NCBI RefSeq assembly: GCF_051195235.1
Contig: NZ_JBNFZM010000003.1
Coordinates: 555,525-619,524, forward strand
Origin: Tateyamaria sp947503385
Lineage (GTDB): Bacteria > Pseudomonadota > Alphaproteobacteria > Rhodobacterales > Rhodobacteraceae
Reading direction: 5' to 3'
Length of the DNA stretch: 64,000 nt
The notes below the pieces were generated by a model, which worked only from the letters and a program-made list of their open reading frames with translations, was not told the origin of the DNA and did not search any database. The position numbers and the translations under genes are program-made. Position 1 is the first letter of the stretch. Each line of letters starts with the position of its first letter. Of this stretch, positions 1 through 7,525 are shown piece by piece.

Positions 1-1
1 G

Positions 2-148
2 CTCGATCTGTTCCCGGCGCTGGATGCAGCGCCCGACGACGCCGTTATCGTGGCCGATGGCACCTCCTGCCGTCACCAGATCGCAGACGGCACACCGCGT
101 CGGCCCGTGCACGTAGCACGCTTGCTGGATCAAGCACTTGATGCGTAG
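2..148 (+). CDS. C-terminal end of an FAD-binding oxidoreductase (partial)
   Basis: This reading frame is open from the window edge to a TAG stop and gives about 48 residues containing VADGTSCRHQIADG and a following HVARLLDQAL. That Cys-containing tail resembles the C-terminus of large FAD/FMN-containing dehydrogenases with a fused (Fe-S)-binding domain (YdiJ type), which oxidise 2-hydroxyacids; the family assignment is from memory of the motif and only the tail is visible. The GntR regulator starts 9 bases downstream on the same strand, so the two probably form one transcript and the regulator may control the dehydrogenase. The start and main catalytic domains lie outside the window. Confidence 0.55.
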   Translation, partial: LDLFPALDAAPDDAVIVADGTSCRHQIADGTPRRPVHVARLLDQALDA

Positions 149-157
149 GATGGTAAA

Positions 158-817
158 ATGAACCTGACAGAAAGCATCAAACGCCCAACCTTGCACGAAG
201 AGCTTGTGGAACGGTTGCGCAACCTCGTCGTGGAAGACGCGCTGAAGCCGGGCGAAAAGGTGCCGGAAAAAGACCTGTGCGCGTCGTTCGGCGTGTCACG
301 GACACCTTTGCGCGAAGCGCTTAAGGTGCTTGCATCCGAGGGCCTTGTGGTGCTGCAAGCCAACCGGGGCGCGCGCGTGACCGAAGTCACACCAGAGGAA
401 CTGGAAAACACGTTTCCTGTTATTGCCACGCTGGAACAGCTTGCGGGTGAATTGGCGTGTGAGCGGCTGGATGACGCAGGCATCGCTCACATAGAAGAGC
501 GGCACAAAGACATGATCGCGGCTTATAAAACGCGTGATCGGCAAGCCTATTTCCAAGCGAACCAGGATATCCACAATGCCCTGATCACGGCAGCGCAAAA
601 CGAAGTTCTGGAATCGCATCACCGTATGCTCGCCGTGCGTGTCAGACGCGCGCGGTTCATGGTCAATCTGTCCGACAAACGATGGGCGCAAGCAATTGAT
701 GAGCACGAGCAGATGATGGAAAAATTGCGTCGCCGGGATGCCAAAGGATTGGGCGAACTGATGAAGCTCCACATGCTGAACAAGTTTGTCGCCCATATGA
801 AAGCGCTGCAAACGTAG
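158..817 (+). CDS. GntR-family regulator, FadR/FCD subgroup
   Basis: A 219-residue DNA-binding regulator. Residues about 10-75 form the winged helix-turn-helix: LHEELVERLRNLVVEDAL, then PGEKVPEKDLCASFGVSRTP and LREALKVLASEGLV are classic GntR features. The remaining alpha-helical part has the spaced Asp/His residues of an FCD effector domain (QDIHNALITAA, DEHEQMMEKL), which in this family usually binds a carboxylic acid, often with a metal. It follows a flavoprotein dehydrogenase fragment by 9 bases, so its ligand is probably a hydroxy- or keto-acid handled by that enzyme; this is inferred. ATG at 158 is preceded by a weak GGATGG ribosome-binding site. Length is normal for the family. Confidence 0.9.
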   Translation: MNLTESIKRPTLHEELVERLRNLVVEDALKPGEKVPEKDLCASFGVSRTPLREALKVLASEGLVVLQANRGARVTEVTPEELENTFPVIATLEQLAGELACERLDDAGIAHIEERHKDMIAAYKTRDRQAYFQANQDIHNALITAAQNEVLESHHRMLAVRVRRARFMVNLSDKRWAQAIDEHEQMMEKLRRRDAKGLGELMKLHMLNKFVAHMKALQT

Positions 818-1783
818 AAAATCCCGCAGGCAACCAAAAATTGCGGAAGGTTCAAATGTGAAGACCGCAAATGCCCCCGTAGCAAAGCAGACAGCAAAAG
901 ATGGCTGTCTTGAGTGTATAATTCAAAAATCGAAAACGATACCGGATCCCATTGTAATGGCGGCGTTTGCGGCAAATGTTGCATCACGCGCTGCAGGTAA
1001 AGAACTGCGGTAACACCACATCAGGTGTTTCGAACGCCCCATCTCGACCACACCCAGCCAGTTAAATCTCGACCCCATGAACACAGCCTTGTTCGTCACA
1101 CGCTCTGGAACTACGAACTGTCGGACGGTTCGCAACAGCGCTTCACATCATTGATCCGTCTTCGAAAAAAACATCGTCGCCACTGCCGCCGATTGCACGA
1201 TGCGTTGGGAGCCAAGCACGCAACCAATGAGCGGTGGCTTGTCACTCTCAAGTCTTCCTTCGCCCGACGCGCAGATCGGAACAGCACCCCGCCCTCCCCG
1301 TTTGCGGGCGTCCCTTTCACTGAAAAATCGCACGCCATCTGCCGCGTCCCAATGATCACGATACGCTCAAACCGGTGCTGTAGGCTGATGACATGCCCAA
1401 CCCAGCCTGTGCATGTTGGGGTGCAAACGGCATAATTGTGTTTGCGGCAAACCGCGTCCCAATCCTGATCTTCGATGTCCTGACTGCGACCAGTTTGCGT
1501 ATTAGCCGGTGATAAATTCAAGGGTTCAGAATTTTTTCCCAGATGACAGCCAGATCCTAATGCACGGCAAGGGCAGCAAAGAGGAAGCTGTGTACGGTCC
1601 ACACAAGAAACGACAGGATGAGTTCCCGCACGACAGTCACATACGATACGGAGACGGCGGCCTCTCATCGGCGTTTTTCTGACCACAAACGGCCGTCGGT
1701 TTCGCTTGGCGACTATTCCAAAATGATTGCGTGCACGACGCAATTGCACCGGTTTCGGCACCTTGCCGCGACACACCTGAATT
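818..1783. other. Gene-poor interval, no supported gene
   Basis: Nearly 1 kb between the GntR gene and the end of the LysR gene. A long minus-strand frame (1111-1833) is open, but its product is Cys/Arg-rich, runs into the LysR coding end and shows no family motif. A plus-strand frame (1025-1435) overlaps it and is equally unconvincing. A short minus-strand frame at 923-1135 could be a fragment of something, but it is not recognised. The stretch is best read as intergenic or degraded sequence. Confidence 0.4.
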
Positions 1784-2359
1784 CTACGATGTAAGAGCCT
1801 CAAGGATTGCCCGCGATTGCCGGCACTCAGCAAGACCCGGACGCGTGACGAAATAGATTGGCGCGGTGTCGCCGCTTAGACAAACTTTTTGCTCTACCAA
1901 GTTCCCATGCCGGGTTGCCTCAGCCAAAATCAACGCATCAACTTCGTTACTCCAAATGAGTTCAACATCACGGGTCGCCCGTATCTCTCGAACATACGGC
2001 TTCAATTCGTTCGTATGCCGAGGCCATCCTTTCGGGAGTTTGTCGACGACGACCGGGTCGAGACCGATGCTGAGTTTACGCCCGTTGAGCGCGGGTGCGA
2101 TCGCTTCTGTTGCATCCGTAAGCACATCGAAGGCGCGCGAAATCTCGGGGAGGTAAGCGGTGCCCTCCTGCGTTAACAACAACCCTTGAGGCAGGCGTCG
2201 GAACAGCGCGATGCCAAGCGACATCTCCAACCGCTTGACCTGTTGGCTGACGGCCCCAGCTGTCACGCCAAGCTCTGCGGCAGCCGCTTTGAAACTCAGA
2301 TGCCGCGCCGCAGCCTCAAACGCTTTGAGCCCATTCAGAGACGGAAATCGATAAGTCAT
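1784..2359 (-). CDS. LysR-family regulator (GcvA-like) with shortened effector domain
   Basis: A 191-residue protein counted from the internal ATG at 2359 (MTYRFPSLNGLKAFEAA), where LysR alignments normally begin; an upstream ATG at 2392 is also in frame. Residues 1-65 are a typical LysR helix-turn-helix of the GcvA type (HLSFKAAAAELGVTAGAVSQ). The effector domain is only about 100 residues against the usual 200. It passes from an early beta-strand region to a typical C-terminal YFVTRPGLAE, which suggests an internal deletion of part of the ligand pocket. It is divergent from the RidA-VOC gene pair and is its likely regulator. It may be a degraded regulator that still binds DNA. Confidence 0.75.
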   Translation of the reverse strand: MTYRFPSLNGLKAFEAAARHLSFKAAAAELGVTAGAVSQQVKRLEMSLGIALFRRLPQGLLLTQEGTAYLPEISRAFDVLTDATEAIAPALNGRKLSIGLDPVVVDKLPKGWPRHTNELKPYVREIRATRDVELIWSNEVDALILAEATRHGNLVEQKVCLSGDTAPIYFVTRPGLAECRQSRAILEALTS

Positions 2360-2498
2360 CAGCCCTCCTGACGTATGTCTTAGCATGGGCATCTCGTGGA
2401 AGAGACTGAGATTTTCTGAGTCTCGCGCTCAATTTCTCTCGTTTGCATGATGCTGAGGCGTCGGTCCAAATCCTCTCGAACGACAAGCCGAGGACCAT

Positions 2499-2921
2499 AT
2501 GACAATACGATACAATCCCCCAAGCGGATGGCCACAACTTGGTCGTCCCTTTCACCATGGCGTGGTCGAACCGAAAGGCCATGTGCTGCACATGACAGGG
2601 CAAGTTGCCTGGGATAAAAACGCCAATGTGATTGGCAAAGGCGATTGCGAAGCGCAAGCGCGCCAATGCTTTGACAATGTGGAGCGTATCCTGAACGCAG
2701 TGGGCGGGCGCTTGGAGGACATCGTTTCCTTGACCGTCTTCTACCTCGATCCGGCAGACATGCCTGCAATCCAGAAGGTCAGGGCGGAACGTTTGCAATT
2801 GGAACATGGCCCAGTCAGCATTCTAATTCAGGCCGCAGGCCTGATTACACCGGACCTTCTGGTGGAGGTCGCGCCGATCGCTGTGATCTCCGACCATCGC
2901 TTTCACGAACCAAAGTCCTGA
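2499..2921 (+). CDS. RidA family protein (YjgF/YER057c/UK114)
   Basis: A 140-residue RidA-fold protein. Members of the family form trimers that hydrolyse reactive enamines or imines produced by PLP enzymes, or act as related deaminases. Supporting features are the conserved core GHVLHMTGQVAWD, the ARQCFDNVERILNAVGG helix, the VSLTVFYLDPADMPAIQKV strand-helix and LLVEVAPIAV near the end. The Arg that binds carboxylates in RidA proper is not obvious, so this may be a divergent member. ATG at 2499 has a GAGGA ribosome-binding site. The VOC gene follows after 12 bases, and a divergent LysR gene lies upstream, so a small regulated two-gene operon is likely. Confidence 0.85.
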   Translation: MTIRYNPPSGWPQLGRPFHHGVVEPKGHVLHMTGQVAWDKNANVIGKGDCEAQARQCFDNVERILNAVGGRLEDIVSLTVFYLDPADMPAIQKVRAERLQLEHGPVSILIQAAGLITPDLLVEVAPIAVISDHRFHEPKS

Positions 2922-2933
2922 GGATCGTTCGAC

Positions 2934-3383
2934 ATGAACAAACATGAGGGCTTCAAAGCCATCCGCAGCTTGGACTACGTGATCCTGCTTTGTGATGATC
3001 TCGCAGGCATGAAAGCATTTTACGAGCGGTTGTTCTCGTTTCAAATTGAGGAAGACTTCCCAGAGCGGATGACCTTCTTTCGAGTTGGGACTTTGTTTCT
3101 GGGGTTGCGACGGCGCGGCCGCGCCTATGACGGACCAAATGTGCCTTTGGCATCCGCATCGATACAGATCAGCTTTCGCGTGCCGCCTGCGGATGTCGAT
3201 TTGGCTTATGACAGGCTTGTCGAACTTGGTCAGGAGGTTATCGAACCGCCGACAAACCAAGACTGGACCCACAGGACGTTGTTCTTCCGGGATCCGGAAA
3301 ACAACATCATCGAAGTGTTTGCCGACATTCATCCGCGCGAGACGCTGGCCGAACCGTCCGGAGCACATTTAATGGTCGACTGA
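2934..3383 (+). CDS. VOC family protein (glyoxalase/bleomycin resistance fold)
   Basis: A 149-residue vicinal-oxygen-chelate protein. It shows the first beta-alpha unit (LDYVILLCDDLAGMKAFYER), a central strand (TFFRVGTLFLGLRRRG), the second half beginning at about residue 78 and the common C-terminal block FFRDPENNIIEVFADI, whose Glu is the usual metal ligand. Such enzymes act as lyases, dioxygenases or resistance proteins, and the substrate cannot be read from sequence. It lies 12 bases after the RidA-like gene and is probably co-transcribed with it. Confidence 0.85.
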   Translation: MNKHEGFKAIRSLDYVILLCDDLAGMKAFYERLFSFQIEEDFPERMTFFRVGTLFLGLRRRGRAYDGPNVPLASASIQISFRVPPADVDLAYDRLVELGQEVIEPPTNQDWTHRTLFFRDPENNIIEVFADIHPRETLAEPSGAHLMVD

Positions 3384-3451
3384 CGCGTCTTTGGTCGCAG
3401 AGTCCGTGCGTTCATTTCCACAAATAGAAACGGGTCTGATCAGAGGCAGAG

Positions 3452-3584
3452 TTAAAGGATGCGATCGACCTCTTCGCCTGTAAATCCAAACTGCTTCATC
3501 ATGCGTCGATGCTCAGTTCTACCGATGGATGTAGCAAAGACATGATCGGTCCTGTCTTTGCGTTCGGTCGCCGCGCGGTCATAG
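3452..3584 (-). pseudogene. C-terminal remnant of an IS-interrupted gene
   Basis: Read on the minus strand, this stretch encodes YDRAATERKDRTDHVFATS and then RMMKQFGFTGEEVDRIL before a stop. It has no start codon of its own and begins at the edge of the fossil IS3 element (3585-4021). On the far side of the element a minus-strand frame (about 4022-4140) ends in ANFIPHRELADIECFHPWRF. Joining the two across the element, allowing for a base at the junction, gives one continuous frame. The family is not recognised; the interpretation as one interrupted gene is inference. Confidence 0.3.
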
Positions 3585-4021
3585 TGAGGTGCCTCTAGAT
3601 CTGTAGATGCGTTTGCCCTTAACTTTGAGGCGAGGACGCCGACATGGGGACAAGCAATTGCATCGACGGGTTGAAGCGGGACGCGGTCACGGTTCGGGAG
3701 GTTTCAAAGCGTTTGGGCGTGAGCACGTAGTCTTGGTACAAGTGGATGAAGCTGTTCGGGGATGCCGCGCCAAAGAATCCGAGCGTTGACCACGAGGCCG
3801 AGAACCGACGCTTGAAGCGGGAGCTGGCGCGCGTGACCGAGGAGTTCGATATTCGAAACAAGGCAAGGGACGATGCCAGGCGCGATGTGTTCGACTGCAT
3901 CGGGATGTTCTACAATCCAATAGGCAAACACACCAACAACGGCTTGCAGTCGCCCGTTGCCTTCGAAATCAGACAGCTCAATCTGAACATGGCAGGTGTC
4001 TAGGAAACTACGGACACCTCA
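3585..4021 (+). mobile_element. Internally deleted IS3-family element (orfA/orfB fusion remnant)
   Basis: The ends are imperfect inverted repeats: TGAGGTGCCTCTAG at 3585 and the reverse complement of TGAGGTGTCCGTAG at 4021. Inside, one plus-strand frame reads an OrfA helix-turn-helix (LKRDAVTVREVSKRLGVST), an in-frame TAG at 3727, then SWYKWMKLFGDAAPK and the OrfA leucine-zipper part ending RVTEEFDI. It passes directly into an OrfB tail (RRDVFDCIGMFYNP ... AFEIRQLNLNMAGV) with a stop at 4003. The whole DDE core is missing, so the element is dead. It interrupts the small minus-strand remnant beside it. Confidence 0.85.
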
Positions 4022-4124
4022 AATCGCCACGGATGGAAACACTCGATGTCTGCTAGCTCACGGTGCGGAATGAAGTTGGCTATCGTTGCTGCCGCACCCA
4101 AATCCGCTTCGGCGCCGGTATCGT

Positions 4125-4727
4125 TCAGGGCCGTTGAAAATTGCGGCGTGCGTCATCTACCGCTGCGCGCATGGTGCAGTTTTCGCTATGGTCGTTGATC
4201 AATCCCATTGCCTGCATGAACGCAAAAATTGTCGTCGGTCCAAGAAACTTCCAACCCCTCCTCTTCAGTTCGCGCGCCAATGCAATGGAAGTCGTGCTGG
4301 TGGATTGTGTTTGTGGTGGACCAAGTTCAGCCAGCTTAGGTTCGAACCTCCAGAAAAAGGCTGCAAGCGATCCGTCTTCATCAATCATTTCCAGTGCGCG
4401 CGCCGCGTTGTTGACGACAGCGGCGATTTTTCCCCGATGGCGCACGATGTTTTCGTCATTCAACAGCCGGTCCATGTCCGTTGCATCGTAGCGAGCGGCT
4501 TTGTGAAAATCGAAGCCATCGAAAGCTGCGCGAAACCCGTCGCGTTTGTTGAGGATGGTTCGCCAACTCAGCCCAGATTGGAAGGCTTCTAGGCACAGTT
4601 TTTCAAACAGACGGACGTCATTTGAGACAGGGAACCCCCACTCTTGATCATGGTATTCAAGAAACTCTGGTGCTGACCCAGCCCATTTGCATCTGGTTTG
4701 TCCGTCTGGCCCGATGTAGCCGTTCAT
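4125..4727 (-). CDS. tag: DNA-3-methyladenine glycosylase I
   Basis: A 200-residue base-excision-repair glycosylase that removes 3-methyladenine from alkylated DNA. It contains RCKWAG, EYHDQEWGFPV, the substrate-binding block CLEAFQSGLSWRTIL with its conserved Glu, and the C-terminal GLINDHSENC. The Cys near the start, the His of EYHDQEW and the final His and Cys fit the family's zinc-binding set. The length is standard. The start codon overlaps the stop of the upstream YciI-like gene (ATGA), so it is the last gene of the OYE-TetR-YciI-tag operon and its expression is likely coupled to TetR control. That arrangement hints that the operon responds to an electrophilic or alkylating compound (inference). 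Confidence 0.93.
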   Translation of the reverse strand: MNGYIGPDGQTRCKWAGSAPEFLEYHDQEWGFPVSNDVRLFEKLCLEAFQSGLSWRTILNKRDGFRAAFDGFDFHKAARYDATDMDRLLNDENIVRHRGKIAAVVNNAARALEMIDEDGSLAAFFWRFEPKLAELGPPQTQSTSTTSIALARELKRRGWKFLGPTTIFAFMQAMGLINDHSENCTMRAAVDDARRNFQRP

Positions 4728-5020
4728 GGTGTAGCATCCGACAAAAAGGACAGTCGGGGATCGGCGCGGGCAGGCGCGACCTCTTGGATATGAGGCGTTG
4801 CAATCCCTTCGGTCACAAACGGGTCTGCGGCGACGCGTTTTTCAATCGAAGTGATGTCATTGGCATGTGCCAAGATGGCCCCACCGCCTTGAGGCTTGAG
4901 GCCACCGACAAGAACGAAAACCCCGTCGTCGAAGCCTTGCGCGATCCAAGCGTTGTGGGCGGCGATAAAGTCGGGCGCTTTCGATTTCTGATCCGTGAGT
5001 GTCAGTGTGATGATGTACAT
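4724..5020 (-). CDS. YciI-like protein
   Basis: A 98-residue protein counted from MYIITLTLTDQKSK at 5020. Longer upstream extensions overlap the TetR gene and are not needed, since the ATG follows the TetR stop by one base. Sequence features are the YciI/ferredoxin-like fold pattern: FIAAHNAWIAQGFDDGVFVLVG, a Gly-rich turn (KPQGGGAILAHA), a DPFVTEGIA motif and a C-terminal strand. The fold is found in small dimeric proteins whose enzymatic role is mostly unknown; some are dehalogenase- or isomerase-like. It sits between tetR and tag with overlaps on both sides. Confidence 0.8.
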   Translation of the reverse strand: MYIITLTLTDQKSKAPDFIAAHNAWIAQGFDDGVFVLVGGLKPQGGGAILAHANDITSIEKRVAADPFVTEGIATPHIQEVAPARADPRLSFLSDATP

Positions 5021-5021
5021 G

Positions 5022-5615
5022 TCATGCCTTTTGGTTTTCTTGTGCATTCTGGTCAGCCACAGCGTCGAGCCATGCCAACATTTGCTCGACCTCGCGCTCA
5101 AGGAACGGCTCGTCCGGGTAGGCATTGGCCAATGTGGCCGCCCCCTGACTGCGTGCCAGAATGTGCATCGCGAGCGCGTCAGCATCATGCGACCGCCCTA
5201 TGTCCTCGAAACGACGGCGTAGCCAAGCGCGAAACAGATCAAAAAGTTCCCGTGCGCCGGACCCACTTGGATGGTCCAGTTTCGCCAGTTCCGAGAACAA
5301 AGTGCCGATCGGACATCCAAACGATCTGATCTTGTTGTTGTTCATCAACAAGATTCCGATGAAGTTTGCGACACATTGCTTGGGCGTCTGGCCGTCATCT
5401 ACCCAAACGTCGAGCATGTCGTGGCGATCTTTGATCCGACGTTCGATGACCGCGTCGAGGATCTGGTCCTTTGTTTTGAAATGGTAATAAAAGTTTCCAC
5501 GCGAAATGCCGACCGCTTCGGCGACATCCGCAAACGACGTTGCTTCGAAACCACGCTCATAAAACAGCCTGTCAGCTGAAGTGACGATTTTCTCGCGTGT
5601 TGCGGATGCTGGCAT
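5022..5615 (-). CDS. TetR/AcrR-family repressor
   Basis: A 197-residue regulator. The N-terminal helix-turn-helix is clear at residues 8-55: REKIVTSADRLFYERGFEAT, then FADVAEAVGISRGNFYYHFK and TKDQILDAVIERR. The C-terminal ligand domain contains FGCPIGTLFSELAKLD, a pattern common in TetR proteins that regulate ene-reductase and YciI-like genes and where the Cys may sense electrophiles (inference from family resemblance). It lies between the OYE and YciI genes on the minus strand. The repeated GGTCATTTGTC boxes upstream of the OYE gene are its likely operator, which would make the operon self-regulating. Confidence 0.9.
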   Translation of the reverse strand: MPASATREKIVTSADRLFYERGFEATSFADVAEAVGISRGNFYYHFKTKDQILDAVIERRIKDRHDMLDVWVDDGQTPKQCVANFIGILLMNNNKIRSFGCPIGTLFSELAKLDHPSGSGARELFDLFRAWLRRRFEDIGRSHDADALAMHILARSQGAATLANAYPDEPFLEREVEQMLAWLDAVADQNAQENQKA

Positions 5616-5642
5616 TTTTTCGTCCTTCTGAAGTTGGCGATC

Positions 5643-6752
5643 CTAAGCCGCTGACAACAAATCAGCGCTCGCAAAGGGATAGTCGTTATAACCGACTTCA
5701 CCCCCAAGGTAGAACGTTGACTTATCGATGGTGTTCAAAGGCAACCCATCGCGGAACCGCCGGACAAGGTCAGGATTTGCAAGAAACGGCGCGCCGAACG
5801 CAACGAGATCGGCATGGCCCACTTGAATCGCAGTCTCAGCGCGGTCTTTGCTATAGCCATTGTTCGCAATATAGGTTCCTGGGAAAAGGGCTCGCAACCT
5901 GTGGTAGTCCACAGACCTTGGCGATCCTGCTATATGCCCACCGGTATCCATGCTGGCTTCGGTGACATGCAGATACCCTAAGGCACGGTCGGCTATGGCT
6001 GCGACAATCTTCTCAAAGTTCACTTGCGGGTCAGAGTCGCTCATGTCGTTAAAACTGTTCTCAGGCGACAGTTTCAAACCGACACGTTCTGCCGGAAAAA
6101 CCGTGAGGACGGCATCAAGGATTTCCTGAAGAAATCGCACCCTCTTCTCGACGTTCCCACCATAGCCGTCCGTGCGCCTGTTCGTTCCATCACGAAGAAA
6201 TTGGTCGATTAGATATCCGTTTGCCCCGTGGACTTCCACACCATCGAAACCTGCGTCTTGTGCATTCTTTGCAGCGTGGCGGAACTGGTCGACCACATCC
6301 GCAATCTCCGACGTTTCAAGTTGCCGCGGCGTTTCGAATTCCTTGTAACCACTGGCTGTGAATGCAAACCCATCAGGATGAACTGCGGAAGGGGCAACGG
6401 GCAGTGCTCCCCCGTCCTGATGTGTGGGGTGTGAAATGCGGCCACAGTGCTGAAGCTGCACAAACATACGTCCACCTCGGGAGCGAACAGAATTCATGAC
6501 CCGCAACCAACCTGCGGTCTGCTGCGGGGTAAAGATACCTGGCGTATTTGGGTAGCCGACGGCTTGTTGAGACACCGGCGCAGATTCAGAAATGATGAGC
6601 CCGGCAGTTGACCGGTGTCCGTAATGTTCAACCATCAGCTGGCTAGGAATACCACCCTCCATGGCCCTGCTCCGAGACATTGGCGCCATGACCATTCGGT
6701 TTGGAAGCACAAGGCTTCCCAATGAAGTCGGGGAGAAGAGGTCATTTGTCAT
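5643..6752 (-). CDS. Old Yellow Enzyme family ene-reductase (NemA-like)
   Basis: A 369-residue FMN-dependent alkene reductase that uses NAD(P)H to reduce activated C=C bonds or nitro compounds. The TIM barrel is complete: LVLPNRMVMAPMSRSRA at the start, FVQLQHCGRISHP, the substrate-binding VEVHGANGYLIDQFL, then NRRTDGYGG, the loop VGLKLSPEN, and phosphate-binding YIANNGYSKDRAE plus AFGAPFLANPDLVRRF. The second catalytic position reads HGAN, consistent with the usual His-Asn pair. It is the first gene of the operon with TetR, YciI and tag. Its start codon lies inside one of three copies of the presumed TetR operator box. Confidence 0.93.
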   Translation of the reverse strand: MTNDLFSPTSLGSLVLPNRMVMAPMSRSRAMEGGIPSQLMVEHYGHRSTAGLIISESAPVSQQAVGYPNTPGIFTPQQTAGWLRVMNSVRSRGGRMFVQLQHCGRISHPTHQDGGALPVAPSAVHPDGFAFTASGYKEFETPRQLETSEIADVVDQFRHAAKNAQDAGFDGVEVHGANGYLIDQFLRDGTNRRTDGYGGNVEKRVRFLQEILDAVLTVFPAERVGLKLSPENSFNDMSDSDPQVNFEKIVAAIADRALGYLHVTEASMDTGGHIAGSPRSVDYHRLRALFPGTYIANNGYSKDRAETAIQVGHADLVAFGAPFLANPDLVRRFRDGLPLNTIDKSTFYLGGEVGYNDYPFASADLLSAA

Positions 6753-6826
6753 GTGAGTGTCCGATTTGCGATTCTAGGTCATTTGTCCTAAGTTCAGTTT
6801 TTGGGACAAATGACCTAAGATGTCAA
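6740..6826 (-). promoter_or_regulatory. Triple GGTCATTTGTC operator and promoter of the OYE-TetR operon
   Basis: A 14-base inverted repeat, TAGGTCATTTGTCC at 6775-6788 and its reverse complement at 6804-6817, is separated by 15 bases. A third copy (GGTCATTTGTC) at about 6741-6751 overlaps the OYE start codon. On the minus strand a perfect TTGACA (6821-6826) precedes the palindrome, so a repressor bound here would block polymerase. The operon's own TetR protein is the natural candidate binder; this link is inferred. Confidence 0.7.
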
Positions 6827-7525
6827 CTCGGGTTTTTTAACAAGCAACGACTGTTCAAGAGTTTGCGCGCACCCAAAGGAGCCGTTTTAGCCTTCATCAT
6901 CGGGGACGAGGCCAAAAGGTCCACGGACCCCAGCAGCTATCGTTGGACGAAATCATACTTTGCTGAACCCAAGGATCAGCAAAACTTGGTACAAAGCGTG
7001 GCAGCAACGGTAAGGGCAACCTTTGCACGGTCACTCATCGCCTGGCTGCATAAGGCTTCTGCACAACTAGATTGCCTAGGTCTTCGTTGAACTTCGTTAT
7101 GTCGTTGTCCGCGTTTAGGGTCAGGACCGTCGAAGTGTTATGAAAAACGGCCATGTCAAAAGCTCGATGCCTTCGAGTTGTGGCAATATTTTCATGATGA
7201 AGCTTCGTTTCCGATCTCCACGCAAGATGATCGAAGAACTGGGCGTGCGCCCATCGGGTCGACGAAGTCTTGCAGGATTGGGAGCAGTGTGGGCTTATTG
7301 AAGTTGTTAACCACGATGGACCTCGCGCGCTTGGTTTCACGGCCCATGGGTGTCAGCACTTTCATTTTTGGAGAAAAGGCATGTGTCTTGGAGTGTTTGG
7401 TCACACTGGGCCCTTTCCCAAGGCAAGTTGCGTCCACATAGACAAAGCGACCGCAGCCACAAACGCCTGCCGGTGCACCGTCTCGCATACGGTGGCTCGG
7501 GAACTGTGCAGACCCAGTTGAAGCG
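6827..7525. other. Gene-poor interval, no supported gene
   Basis: About 700 bases between the OYE promoter and the end of the MFS gene. Minus-strand frames at about 7035-7400 read partly protein-like (for example ARSIVVNNFNKPTLLPILQD, then in another frame VFHNTSTVLTLNADNDITKF) but shift frame between blocks and lack a start. This may be a decayed gene of unknown family. No transposase motif was seen. Confidence 0.35.

Noticed and set aside
1111..1833. Long minus-strand open frame of 240 codons
   Set aside because: It overlaps the LysR C-terminus, has a Cys/Arg-rich composition and no family pattern; it looks like a chance opening in GC-rich DNA.
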